This document shows, piece after piece, positions 17,797 to 26,196 of a stretch of 64,000 bases of DNA; within the stretch, counting starts at the first letter, position 1, and every line of letters starts with the position of its first letter. The notes below the pieces were generated by a model. The model saw only the letters and a program-made list of their open reading frames with translations, was not told the DNA's origin and made no database searches. Source of the stretch: Pseudomonas haemolytica (GTDB taxonomy: Bacteria > Pseudomonadota > Gammaproteobacteria > Pseudomonadales > Pseudomonadaceae); contig NZ_VOIW01000007.1 in assembly GCF_009659625.1 (NCBI RefSeq), positions 62,001 to 126,000 on the forward strand, written 5' to 3'. The translations under genes and the position numbers were made by a program.

Positions 17797-18388
17797 TGAA
17801 GCGCTCCTCAAGAATGTCGCCGATGACACACAAGCGGTCTGAGTTCGCACAGGGCTCAAGGGTGATGAACAGTTTTTTGGTGGCGCGGTCGTACACCAGC
17901 TTTTCTTTATCGTCGCTCGAAGAGCCTTTTTGCACGATCAGCAAGTCCCCCGGCTCATTCAGGCCGGGAATCGCGTGCTCCAGGCGCACGCCAATCAAGT
18001 TGCAGGAATTGCCGAAGTAAAACGTCAGTGGATAGAGCGTGGCCAGTTCGCCGATGCGCTTGCCCAGGTTCTGCATGAGCAGGCTTTCCTTGAGCACCGG
18101 AACCGCTGCGGGGTTCTTGTTGCCCAGCGGGGAAACATTGTTCTCGATGACTTCCCTGGCCTCAAAGTTGATGGTCTCGATTTCTTCGTAGGAGACGCCG
18201 AAGAAGTCCGAGATCTTGCGAATGGTCGACTGTTGTACGTTGGCGACCTTGCCTCCCAGGATGTTGTAGATGGTCGTCCTGGTCAGGCCGGCGGCACTGC
18301 TCAACGAAAGCTGGGTTTCGCCACGGCTCTTGATCAAGTACTTGATGTTGCTCTTCAAGTGCTCGGTTTTTTCACGTCTGTGTATCAA
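17783..18388 (-). CDS. XRE-family regulator with C-terminal S24-like region
   Basis: 201 aa. An N-terminal Cro/CI helix-turn-helix (TQLSLSSAAGLTRTTIYNIL) is followed by a linker and a C-terminal region with GDLLIVQK and a final VIGDILEERF, spaced like the LexA/S24 fold, but I see no catalytic Ser-Lys pair. The start is TTG at 18388, since an in-frame stop lies just upstream; another TTG follows ten codons on. Co-transcribed with and overlapping the YhhQ-type gene. Likely autoregulates that operon; the ligand is unknown. Confidence 0.82.
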   Translation of the reverse strand: MIHRREKTEHLKSNIKYLIKSRGETQLSLSSAAGLTRTTIYNILGGKVANVQQSTIRKISDFFGVSYEEIETINFEAREVIENNVSPLGNKNPAAVPVLKESLLMQNLGKRIGELATLYPLTFYFGNSCNLIGVRLEHAIPGLNEPGDLLIVQKGSSSDDKEKLVYDRATKKLFITLEPCANSDRLCVIGDILEERFNDHV

Positions 18389-18601
18389 GTGCTCACCACT
18401 TCCATTTAGCCATTAGTCCATTTTCGGCGGAACCAAGACTTTCCAGGTTCACACATTGGAAGTGTTGCATGTGCCCGTCATAACAATAAAGCGCTGAGTG
18501 CAGGGAGACGACCAGTTGGTTAAATCAGGCAAGCGCTGTCTCGTCATACTCTTGTGTACGACCCGTGCAAATGCCTCGCGCCTCTACAAGGAGTAGTCAC
18601 C

Positions 18602-19693
18602 ATGGTCAGTGTCAGCCGTCGATCCCTTCTCGCCCTGGGGGCGGCCTTGCCCGTATTGGGGCAGGTGAATTGGGCGCTCGCCAGCCCGCCGCCGACCCAA
18701 TCTGACAAGGTGCTGCTCAATTACAACGAAAGCCCCTACGGCCCTTCAGCCGCGGCCCGCGAGGCGATGCAGCGCGCGATTGCAGCGTCAGGGCGTTATC
18801 CCTACCCGGATATGTACGCACTGGCGGCGCTGTTCGCCCAGCAACAGGGGATTGCCGAAGAAAACGTAGGAGTGTTTGCTGGCTCGATGGCTGCCCTGCG
18901 TTATGCGGTACTGGCGTTCACCAGCCAAACACGCGGCTTGGTGATGGCGACCCCGTCCTACGAAGTCCCGCGTCAGGCCGCCGAGTCGAACAAGGTGGCG
19001 GTGCGTGAAGTGGACCTCGACATGCGCCATGCCCATGATGTGCCGGCCATGCTCGCGGCAGATCCACAGGCCGGCATGCTGTACCTGTGCAACCCCAACA
19101 ACCCGACCGGCACCCTGACCCCGACCGAGGCTATTCGCCAGGCCCTGGCGAACAAGCCCAAGGGCAGCGTGCTGGTAGTGGACGAGGCTTATATCGACTT
19201 CTGTGATGCCCCTAGTTGCGTGAGTTGGATCAAGGATCACGACGACCTGCTGGTGCTACGTACCTTCTCGAAAATCTACGGCATGGCGGGCGCGCGACTG
19301 GGGCTGGCAATCGGCCATCCTGCGCTGCTGGAGCGGCTGGCCGTATTTGGCGGCGACAATGTACCGGCTGGCCCAAGCTTGCTGGGCGCCCGTGTCAGCT
19401 TGCAGGACGCGCTGTTACTGGCACAGCGCAAGGCGCTCAATGCCAGGTTGCGGGACGAAACGATCACTTGGCTGCGCGAGCAAGGCTTTACCTGCACGGC
19501 GTCTCAGAGCAACTGCTTCATGATCGACGTGAAGCAACCGGCAAAGCAGGTGGTTGAGCGGCTGGCTGCACAGAATGTGCTGGTTGGGCGGGTGTGGCAG
19601 AACTGGCCGCAATGGGTGCGGGTGACAGTGGGCAACCAGCAGGAAATGGAGCGCTTTTGTCAGGTCTTCGCAGCGCAGGTAACGCACGCCTGA
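18602..19693 (+). CDS. PLP-dependent aminotransferase with Tat-type signal
   Basis: 363 aa. Class I/II aminotransferase resembling histidinol-phosphate aminotransferase: NPNNPTGT, then VVDEAYIDF, and the PLP lysine in TFSKIYGMAGARLG. The N-terminus MVSVSRRSLLALGAALPVLG has a twin-arginine motif and hydrophobic stretch, so the enzyme is probably exported folded to the periplasm. ATG at 18602 has AAGGAG upstream. Divergent from the XRE/YhhQ operon and followed by a LuxR-type regulator. Substrate unknown; the exported location argues against histidine biosynthesis. Confidence 0.87.
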   Translation: MVSVSRRSLLALGAALPVLGQVNWALASPPPTQSDKVLLNYNESPYGPSAAAREAMQRAIAASGRYPYPDMYALAALFAQQQGIAEENVGVFAGSMAALRYAVLAFTSQTRGLVMATPSYEVPRQAAESNKVAVREVDLDMRHAHDVPAMLAADPQAGMLYLCNPNNPTGTLTPTEAIRQALANKPKGSVLVVDEAYIDFCDAPSCVSWIKDHDDLLVLRTFSKIYGMAGARLGLAIGHPALLERLAVFGGDNVPAGPSLLGARVSLQDALLLAQRKALNARLRDETITWLREQGFTCTASQSNCFMIDVKQPAKQVVERLAAQNVLVGRVWQNWPQWVRVTVGNQQEMERFCQVFAAQVTHA

Positions 19694-19778
19694 GTACCGG
19701 GTCTTTCACTCGCCGTCTGGACAGGCCTGCCGGGCATGCTTCATTCTCGTGCAGGTTGAACGATCAAGGACGATAGCC

Positions 19779-20486
19779 GTGCGACGTAATGACCATTGCG
19801 ATAAAACCGCGCCCATGCTGCCCGACGACATGCGGCGCTTGCTCGATGCCGAGCTGAGCCGCCGTGGCCTGGGGCACTTCGAGGTCTACCAGTGCGGCCC
19901 GACGCTGGACCAGGCGCAGATTGTTTCCAATTACCCCGAGGCCATGGAACCCTCCGACACGGCCGACGATTTCTACCGGCGTGGCGAGCTGGTTTCACTG
20001 ACGCGCAAACGGATCAAACCGTTTTTCTGGAGCGATGAGCAATTGCTGGCCGTGGACGCTGAGAGCGTGCCGGTGCCGGGCCCCTATAAGCCGGTTGGCG
20101 AAGGCGCCAGTTTTATCGTGCATGGCAACCACGGGTTCTACTCGGTTCTCAACCTGTGCAGCTTCGGTGAGGAGGCGCAGTTTCGCGAGACGGTGCTGGC
20201 CCATCAAAGCGAACTGCAGATGTTGCTGGTCTCGCTATACGACGAGTCCCTGGAAAATCACGCGGTGCCCATCCACCCGAACACGGTGCTGACGCCGCGG
20301 GAGACCGAAGTCCTGTCCTGGGTCAGCGTGGGCAAGACCTATAAAGAAGTGGCGCTCCTGACCGCAATGACCTCCCACACGGTCAAGTTTCATATGAAGA
20401 ATGTCTTCGGCAAATTGCAGGTCACCAACGGCAAGTCGGCGATCCGCAAGGCCCTGCAACTGGGCTATATCCGGCTCCCGGCATAA
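19779..20486 (+). CDS. LuxR-type regulator (autoinducer-binding-domain-like solo)
   Basis: 235 aa. The C-terminal GerE/LuxR helix-turn-helix is clear: LTPRETEVLSWVSVGKTYKE, then TVKFHMKNVFGKLQV. The N-terminal ~160 residues look like the AHL-binding fold (SNYPEAMEPSD, then KPFFWSD), but several of the canonical ligand-contact residues are changed. No luxI-type synthase is in the window, so it is a solo. The GTG at 19779 has AAGGA eight bases upstream; an in-frame GTG at 19749 is an alternative. A lux-box-like dyad follows 15 bases after its stop, ahead of an MFS gene. Confidence 0.83.
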   Translation: MRRNDHCDKTAPMLPDDMRRLLDAELSRRGLGHFEVYQCGPTLDQAQIVSNYPEAMEPSDTADDFYRRGELVSLTRKRIKPFFWSDEQLLAVDAESVPVPGPYKPVGEGASFIVHGNHGFYSVLNLCSFGEEAQFRETVLAHQSELQMLLVSLYDESLENHAVPIHPNTVLTPRETEVLSWVSVGKTYKEVALLTAMTSHTVKFHMKNVFGKLQVTNGKSAIRKALQLGYIRLPA

Positions 20487-20501
20487 CGTCGCAGTCACTG
20501 C

Positions 20502-20521
20502 CTACCTGTCCAAATGGGTAG
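20502..20521. promoter_or_regulatory. lux-box-like dyad upstream of the MFS gene
   Basis: CTACCTGTCCAAATGGGTAG, a 20-bp imperfect dyad with CTACC/GGTAG arms. It also satisfies the las/rhl pattern NNCT-N12-AGNN (CT at 20506-20507, AG at 20520-20521). It lies 16-35 bases after the LuxR-type gene and about 140 bases before the MFS start. Binding by the adjacent regulator is inferred. Confidence 0.5.
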
Positions 20522-20567
20522 CTTGTTCGCCGCCGGGTCCTGCATTACGTTCCCCAGCTATTGAGTT

Positions 20568-20590
20568 CGACGTCGGATACACCGGCGTCG
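20568..20590 (+). other. Hairpin in the MFS leader
   Basis: CGACGTCGG-ataca-CCGGCGTCG, nine pairs including one G-T, without a T-tract. Located between the lux-box-like dyad and the MFS start at 20662; it could be a leader RNA structure. Confidence 0.4.
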
Positions 20591-20661
20591 CCATTGCGAA
20601 GGGATAGCCTGATGAATCGCTCTGTAGCCTTGCTCCCAACCTGTACCCGCGTGTCGCACTG

Positions 20662-21861
20662 ATGGGCACTCTTCATGCCTTGCGCGGCCTCAACGCTCGG
20701 TTGCAAGCCTTGTTCATGATCACCCTGGTGTTCCGCACGGGCACCCTGGCGTTTCCTTTTTACGCGGCCTACCTGATTCATCAACATGCCATAGCGCCAG
20801 GTACTGCCGGCCTGTTGGTCGGGGTGTATGGCGCGGGCGCCCTGTGCACCGACCTGATCATCGGGGGCGTGATCAAGCGCTTTTCGGCTAACCGGGTCAT
20901 TCTCGGTTCATTGCTGCTCAATGCTGCGTTGCTGCTGGTCATCCCCTCGGTCGACAACACGCTAGCACTCTTGCTGTTGTCGTTTCTCTGGGGCGCCTGT
21001 TACGAAGCCTTCACACCTGCGACGTTTTCTGAGACGGTTGCCCACAGCAGCCTTGAAACGCGCAAAGTGGCATTTTCCTGCAACCGCCTGGCGATCAATA
21101 TCGGCATGGCCATCGGGCCGTTGCTGGGCAGCTTGATATTCCTGCGCAATGCCGACGCGGTGTTCTATATCAACGCGCTGTTGTCCCTGCTGGCCTTCGC
21201 CACTTGCCTGCGGTTCGCACGTTCGCTACCGGTAACCCCTGGCGCGGCTGTCGCCGGTAAAGACGAGGGCTTGCCCGAGCAGGCTCCCCATGAGCGTTCG
21301 CGACTGCTGGTAATCCTGCTGGCGGCGCTGCCGGTGCATGTGGCCTATGCATTGCCGCCGACCTTTCTGTCGGCGTACATCATCAACTACACCGAGCTAC
21401 CGGCCTATTACGTCGGCATCATCTTCTTCATCAATGCCCTGCTGGTGATTGTGTTTGAGGTGCCGATCAACCTGCGCATGGCGCACCTGTCGAGCAGTCG
21501 CTCGCTGATCGTCGGCTTCTTGCTGGCAGGCAGCGGTTTCTTCCTGATGGGCTTTGGCCAGGTCGGCGCATTGTTGCTGTTGGCTACCGTGCTGTGGAGC
21601 CTGGGCGAGATGATCGTGTTCCCCGGTATCACCCACTACGTCAGCAGCATTTCCAGCCGTGATAGCGTGGCCCGAAACCTTGGCTATTACTCGGCGGGCG
21701 TCAACATCGGTGTGATGGTCGCGCCCTCGTTGGCGTTCATGTTGGTGTCGCGGCCAGCCCTGCCATCGCCCTGGTTGCTGGCAGGGTGTGTGTTGTTGCT
21801 GTTCGCGATCGCCGTGGGCGTGATGAAACGCTCGGCGCTGTTGTGGAACGAGCAGGCGTAG
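20662..21861 (+). CDS. MFS transporter
   Basis: 399 aa with twelve predicted membrane helices, a central cytoplasmic loop around residues 195-215, and the fold of major facilitator drug/solute exporters. No well-known subfamily motif lets me name a substrate. ATG at 20662 has a poor ribosome site, so the start is uncertain. It lies downstream of a LuxR-type regulator in the same direction, with a lux-box-like dyad in its leader, so regulated export of a metabolite is a reasonable inference. Confidence 0.85.
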   Translation: MGTLHALRGLNARLQALFMITLVFRTGTLAFPFYAAYLIHQHAIAPGTAGLLVGVYGAGALCTDLIIGGVIKRFSANRVILGSLLLNAALLLVIPSVDNTLALLLLSFLWGACYEAFTPATFSETVAHSSLETRKVAFSCNRLAINIGMAIGPLLGSLIFLRNADAVFYINALLSLLAFATCLRFARSLPVTPGAAVAGKDEGLPEQAPHERSRLLVILLAALPVHVAYALPPTFLSAYIINYTELPAYYVGIIFFINALLVIVFEVPINLRMAHLSSSRSLIVGFLLAGSGFFLMGFGQVGALLLLATVLWSLGEMIVFPGITHYVSSISSRDSVARNLGYYSAGVNIGVMVAPSLAFMLVSRPALPSPWLLAGCVLLLFAIAVGVMKRSALLWNEQA

Positions 21862-21907
21862 CGGGCAACAGGCGCACGCATTGCGCGCACGCCATATTGC
21901 TTGCGAT

Positions 21908-22624
21908 TTACTGGGCGGCGATGGCGTAACCGTCGAAGGCGCTTTGCTGTTGCAGTGCGGTCACGATGCTCTTGCGCGTGACCGGCTGTTCCACGCCGCT
22001 GTTGTCGACGAAGGTTTCACTCTCCAACTCCGCCTCGCTGCCTTCACCCACAAAGGTAAAGCCCAGGAACTCCAGCGCTTCGCGGTCCACATTGAGTTTG
22101 GAGCGCGGCGTGCGCAGCGGCAGGGTGACGCTGATGCCACCCTTGCTGATCACAAACACTTCGGCTTCTTTCTTGGCGCGCGCAGCCTTGCCCTTGCCGG
22201 CGCTTGGGTTGCTGATGGCCTGGTGCGACTGGTTCAACACCTTGAGGGCCAGGCCGTACACCAGTTCCTGGAACTCGGGGTCGTCCTTGAAGCTGGACAG
22301 GATGCGGCTGATCGAGAACTGGCTGCTCAGGTTTTCCAGGGCGGCATTATCGGCGGCTTCGGCGTCCTTCAATTGCTTGAGCTGGCCCATCAGGTCATAG
22401 GCTTTGTCATCGTCGAACGCGTCGTGGGCCTGGCGGATGGCAATGCGCAACTCGCGGATCTGGTCGCTTTCCTTAGACGTGTGAAACGCATCCAGCACCA
22501 TCTCGCTGATGATCTTGGCCGCTGGCACATGCTGTGAAAGATTGATGGCGTTTTCGTATTCGGCTTTGGATTGCAAGGCGACTACGGATTCTTCGGCGGA
22601 TTCTGCGGTGTAGGAATCAGGCAT
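21908..22624 (-). CDS. Hypothetical protein, 238 aa
   Basis: I do not recognise a family. The N-terminal ~140 residues are acidic and strongly helical, then comes a short basic linker (AGKGKAARAKKEAEV), and the last ~80 residues look like beta-strand-rich sequence with SKGGISVTLPLRTP and LEFLGFTFVGEG. No signal peptide or membrane helix, so it is probably cytoplasmic. It is convergent with the MFS gene and divergent from the multiheme cytochrome gene, with about 250 bases of unremarkable sequence on that side. Codon use looks like that of its neighbours. Confidence 0.75.
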   Translation of the reverse strand: MPDSYTAESAEESVVALQSKAEYENAINLSQHVPAAKIISEMVLDAFHTSKESDQIRELRIAIRQAHDAFDDDKAYDLMGQLKQLKDAEAADNAALENLSSQFSISRILSSFKDDPEFQELVYGLALKVLNQSHQAISNPSAGKGKAARAKKEAEVFVISKGGISVTLPLRTPRSKLNVDREALEFLGFTFVGEGSEAELESETFVDNSGVEQPVTRKSIVTALQQQSAFDGYAIAAQ

Positions 22625-22874
22625 TAAATTTCACTGCGTAGTAAACGGAGGAGACAAAAAACGTCGGGCATTTTCAGCGGGCAGGTGGATCAGGTCAAGG
22701 CGGCACTCTGCCCACGGGCTGTGCTGATCCATATCAACGAGAGCCCCCGCCAATTCGGCTACAACAAAGCTGGGGACGACCGTGCCCTCGTTATCTGCCT
22801 GATGACGCATAAAAACAATTGCAGACCTGCGCCGAGGAGACCGCTCCAGGCCAGGTTATTAAAGGAATGCTGCG

Positions 22875-24890
22875 ATGATTCTTCGCTTGTCCCGCCTGGC
22901 CTCGCTGGGGGCGACGCTTTGTCTGGCGCTACCCCTGCACGCCACTCCAACTGATATCGAACATGGCAAATACGTCGCCCAACTCGGCGACTGCATTGCC
23001 TGCCACACTGCCAAGCAAGGCAAAGTCATGGCCGGTGGCCTGGAACTGAGCACGCCAATGGGCACGATCTATTCGAGCAATATCACGCCCGACCGGGGCA
23101 CCGGCATCGGCGCCTACACCTTCGAACAGTTCGACCGGGTGATGCGTGAAGGCGTGACGCCTGCGGGAATGAACCTGTACCCGGCGATGCCGTATCCGTC
23201 CTACGCCAAGATGAGCGCGGAGGACATGCGTGCCTTGTACGCCTACCTGATGCAAGGTGTGGAGCCCGTGCAGCAAGCCAACCTGGACGCGGACATGGGC
23301 TTTCCGTTCAATCAACGCTGGGGCCTGGCGCTGTGGAATTTTGCCTTTCTCGACAAACGTCCGTTCCAGGCGGACCCGGAGCGTAACGAGATACTTAACC
23401 GTGGTGCGTACCTGGTCCAGGGCCTGGGCCACTGCGGCTCTTGCCATACCCCGCGGGGTATCGCCTTTCAGGAAAAAGCCATGAGCGATGAGGGCCACAG
23501 CGGTCAGCATTACCTGGCCGGAGAAACCGTCGAGCACTGGCGCGCCTTGAGCCTGCGCAACTTATGGACGGTTGAGGATACTGTGCAATTGCTCAAGACC
23601 GGGCAGAACCGCTTCGCCATGGTGGCCGGCAATATGGCCGATGTGATTCACCACAGCACCCAGCATTTCAGTGACGACGACCTGACGGCCATCGCCAGCT
23701 ACCTGAAAGCCCTGCCACCCGGTAAAGACGATCTGCCGATGCCGTCTGCGGCCCTTGCACCCGCCGCGCCACCTGCCGACCTGTTCACCAGTCGTGGCGG
23801 CCTGGGCTATATGCAGTTTTGCAGCGACTGCCACCGCAGCGATGGCGGCGGGGTCAAAGGCCTGTTCCCGCCCCTGGCGGGTAACCCGAGCATTGCCTCC
23901 AGCAACCCGACGTCGTTGCTGCACATCACACTCACCGGCTGGGAGACTGCACAAACCGCAACCCACCCACGGGTCTACACCATGCCCGGCTTCGCCCGCC
24001 TGGCGGATCAGGAAATCGCCGAGATCCTTAGCTTCGTACGCACCCGCTGGGGCAATGAGGGCACGCCGATCAGCGCCGCCCAAGTGAAGAAACTGCGTGA
24101 CCAACTCAACCCGGTCACCACGGATTCGTCAGCCTTTGAAACCCCGCGCCTGGCCGACCTGCTCGCCGCGCCCAACGCCGACCAAGTGGTACGCGGGATG
24201 CGCCTGCACCTGCAAACCAAGGCGCTATTGCCTGACAATGTCGGTAACGCGCTGAACTGCACCAGTTGTCATCTCAACGCCGGTACCGTGGCAGACGGTT
24301 CGCCGTTTGTGGGCGTATCGGCATTCTTCCCCAGTTACGCGCCACGTGCCGGCAAGGTGGTGACCCTGGAAGAACGCATCAACGGCTGTTTCCGTCGCTC
24401 GATGAACGGCACGCCATTGCCGCCGCAATCCGCCGACATGCAGGCGATGGTGGCCTACTTTGACTGGATGAAAAACAACACGCGTCCAGAAGACAAAGTC
24501 GCCGGGCGCGGCGTGGGTAAGGTCGATCCTGCGATCAAGCCGGACCTGGACAACGGCAAGCAGGTGTATGCCAAGCAATGCGCGGTGTGCCATGGCGACA
24601 ATGGCCAGGGCCTGGCAGGAGCCAGCGGCGAGCTGGTTTACCCGCCATTGTGGGGCGAACAATCGTTCAACGTCGGCGCGGGCATGGCCCGTACGTACAC
24701 GGCGGCGGCGTTCGTCAAACGCAATATGCCAATTGGCTTCCACGAGCAATTCCCGCTGGGGCAGGGCGGGCTTTCGGACCAGGAAGCGGTGGACGTGGCA
24801 GCGTATTTTTCCCAGCAACCTCGCCCGGATTTCCCGGACAAGATCAAAGACTGGCCCAACGGTGGCAAACCGGCGGATGCGCGCTACTAG
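22875..24890 (+). CDS. Pentaheme cytochrome c: triheme dehydrogenase-type + TsdA/SoxA-like diheme fusion
   Basis: 671 aa with a signal peptide (first ~23 residues) and five CxxCH motifs at residues 40, 187, 316, 462 and 569. Residues ~25-395 resemble the triheme cytochrome subunit of membrane alcohol/gluconate dehydrogenases. Residues ~420-671 resemble diheme TsdA/SoxA-type cytochromes, including CTSCHLNAG, a Cys at 505 in RINGCFRRSMNG where TsdA has its heme-ligating Cys, and CAVCHGDNGQG. Start supported by AAAGGA at 22860. No dehydrogenase subunit is adjacent. Periplasmic electron transfer is certain in kind; thiosulfate/tetrathionate chemistry is a hypothesis. Confidence 0.88.
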   Translation: MILRLSRLASLGATLCLALPLHATPTDIEHGKYVAQLGDCIACHTAKQGKVMAGGLELSTPMGTIYSSNITPDRGTGIGAYTFEQFDRVMREGVTPAGMNLYPAMPYPSYAKMSAEDMRALYAYLMQGVEPVQQANLDADMGFPFNQRWGLALWNFAFLDKRPFQADPERNEILNRGAYLVQGLGHCGSCHTPRGIAFQEKAMSDEGHSGQHYLAGETVEHWRALSLRNLWTVEDTVQLLKTGQNRFAMVAGNMADVIHHSTQHFSDDDLTAIASYLKALPPGKDDLPMPSAALAPAAPPADLFTSRGGLGYMQFCSDCHRSDGGGVKGLFPPLAGNPSIASSNPTSLLHITLTGWETAQTATHPRVYTMPGFARLADQEIAEILSFVRTRWGNEGTPISAAQVKKLRDQLNPVTTDSSAFETPRLADLLAAPNADQVVRGMRLHLQTKALLPDNVGNALNCTSCHLNAGTVADGSPFVGVSAFFPSYAPRAGKVVTLEERINGCFRRSMNGTPLPPQSADMQAMVAYFDWMKNNTRPEDKVAGRGVGKVDPAIKPDLDNGKQVYAKQCAVCHGDNGQGLAGASGELVYPPLWGEQSFNVGAGMARTYTAAAFVKRNMPIGFHEQFPLGQGGLSDQEAVDVAAYFSQQPRPDFPDKIKDWPNGGKPADARY

Positions 24891-24906
24891 TCCAGCTGTG
24901 TGAGGC

Positions 24907-24929
24907 AGGCCTGGAGAATATCCAGGCCT
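24907..24929. terminator. Hairpin after the pentaheme cytochrome gene
   Basis: AGGCCTGGA-gaata-TCCAGGCCT, a perfect 9-bp stem 17 bases after the stop, without a T-run. Possibly a transcript end or stabiliser; it also lies inside a short minus-strand open frame (24887-25033). Confidence 0.45.
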
Positions 24930-25045
24930 TGCTCCCACACCGCAGGTTCAATGGTCAGTTGTTTGGCGGCAGGCGTGCCATCGGCATGGGCCAATTCAAT
25001 TTCAAATCGCAAGGAGCTCTGCCCTTGTTACTTGTAGAGCCCTAC

Positions 25046-26059
25046 CTATTCCGACACAAAATCCTTTCCCGCCGCCTTGGACCGATACAACGCTTCATCG
25101 GCCCGCGCCATCAGGGCAGCGGGGGACTCACCCATGCGCCGCTCCACCACACCCAGGCTCAGGGTAATGGTGAAGTCGCCTGGCGCGGGCGCTTCCTTGA
25201 TTTTTTGGCGAATCCGTTCGGCCAGTTCTTTCGCCGTCCCCAAGGTGCTTTTGGGTAGCACCACCATGAACTCATCACCACCCCAGCGCGCAAGCAGGTC
25301 ACTGGTGCGCACGCAGGCTTCCAGGCTTTCCACCACGCGTATTAGCGTCTGGTCGCCGATGCCGTGGCCGTGTCGGTCATTAATCGGTTTGAAATCATCG
25401 ATATCCATAGCCACCAGGGCCAGGGGCAGGCGGAAGCGTTCGGCGCGGTCGCACTCCTCCAGCAACACCTTCTCCAGTCGATAACGATTGGCGACGCGCG
25501 TCAGGGCGTCCCTCTCGGCCAGGGAGCGGTTTTCGTCCAGCTGCAATTGCAACTGTTGATTGACCCGCGACAACTCCAGGGTCCGTTCCGCGACCAGGGC
25601 CTCAAGGGACTGGTTACGCCGTTGTAACTGTTCGAAGGAGCATTTGCGCGTATGAATATTGCGGTGTGCGCCCACCATGCGCGCCACGGAATTATCAGGG
25701 TTACGGGCAATGACGTAACCGCGGTCTTCGATCCAGAGGTAGGTGCCGTCTTCTTTTCGGCAGCGGTACTCGGCCCGATAATAGGGCGAGCGCTGGCAGA
25801 TGTAGTCATCAAACAGCGCCATCACGTGTTGATAGTCCTCGGGGTGGATCACGTTCTCCCAGGTGAACACGCTGTTTTCCAGGGAGTGGCGGGTGTAACC
25901 GAGCATCTCGTACCAGCCGGGATTACGGTAGACGTAACCGGTATTGGCGTTCCAGTCCCAGATCCCGTCACTGACCAGTTCCATGATGGCGTGCAACAGG
26001 TCGGCGTTGAGGTCGGAAAAGTCATTGCGGAGTGGTTCGTTGCCCGATGTATCGTCCAT
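25046..26059 (-). CDS. PAS-GGDEF diguanylate cyclase
   Basis: 337 aa, no membrane helices. A PAS_3 domain covers residues ~20-135 (SDGIWDWNANTGYVYRNPGW), followed by a coiled-coil linker and a GGDEF domain with the intact active site RWGGDEF, so it should make cyclic di-GMP from two GTP. No clear RxxD inhibitory site was identified at the usual position. Sensory input of the PAS domain is unknown. The promoter region between 26060 and 26196 shows nothing distinctive. Confidence 0.92.
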   Translation of the reverse strand: MDDTSGNEPLRNDFSDLNADLLHAIMELVSDGIWDWNANTGYVYRNPGWYEMLGYTRHSLENSVFTWENVIHPEDYQHVMALFDDYICQRSPYYRAEYRCRKEDGTYLWIEDRGYVIARNPDNSVARMVGAHRNIHTRKCSFEQLQRRNQSLEALVAERTLELSRVNQQLQLQLDENRSLAERDALTRVANRYRLEKVLLEECDRAERFRLPLALVAMDIDDFKPINDRHGHGIGDQTLIRVVESLEACVRTSDLLARWGGDEFMVVLPKSTLGTAKELAERIRQKIKEAPAPGDFTITLSLGVVERRMGESPAALMARADEALYRSKAAGKDFVSE

Positions 26060-26196
26060 CAGCGCGCTTCCTGCGAGTGCTGGCTTCTATGGCCAGTCAT
26101 TGTTGACGCCGATACTCCGTGGCTGGCGCTACTGTACAACGCGGCTCGCGTGCTTTGAATAGGGCAGGTGTGCTGCTTTAGGATAGTGGCAATAGG

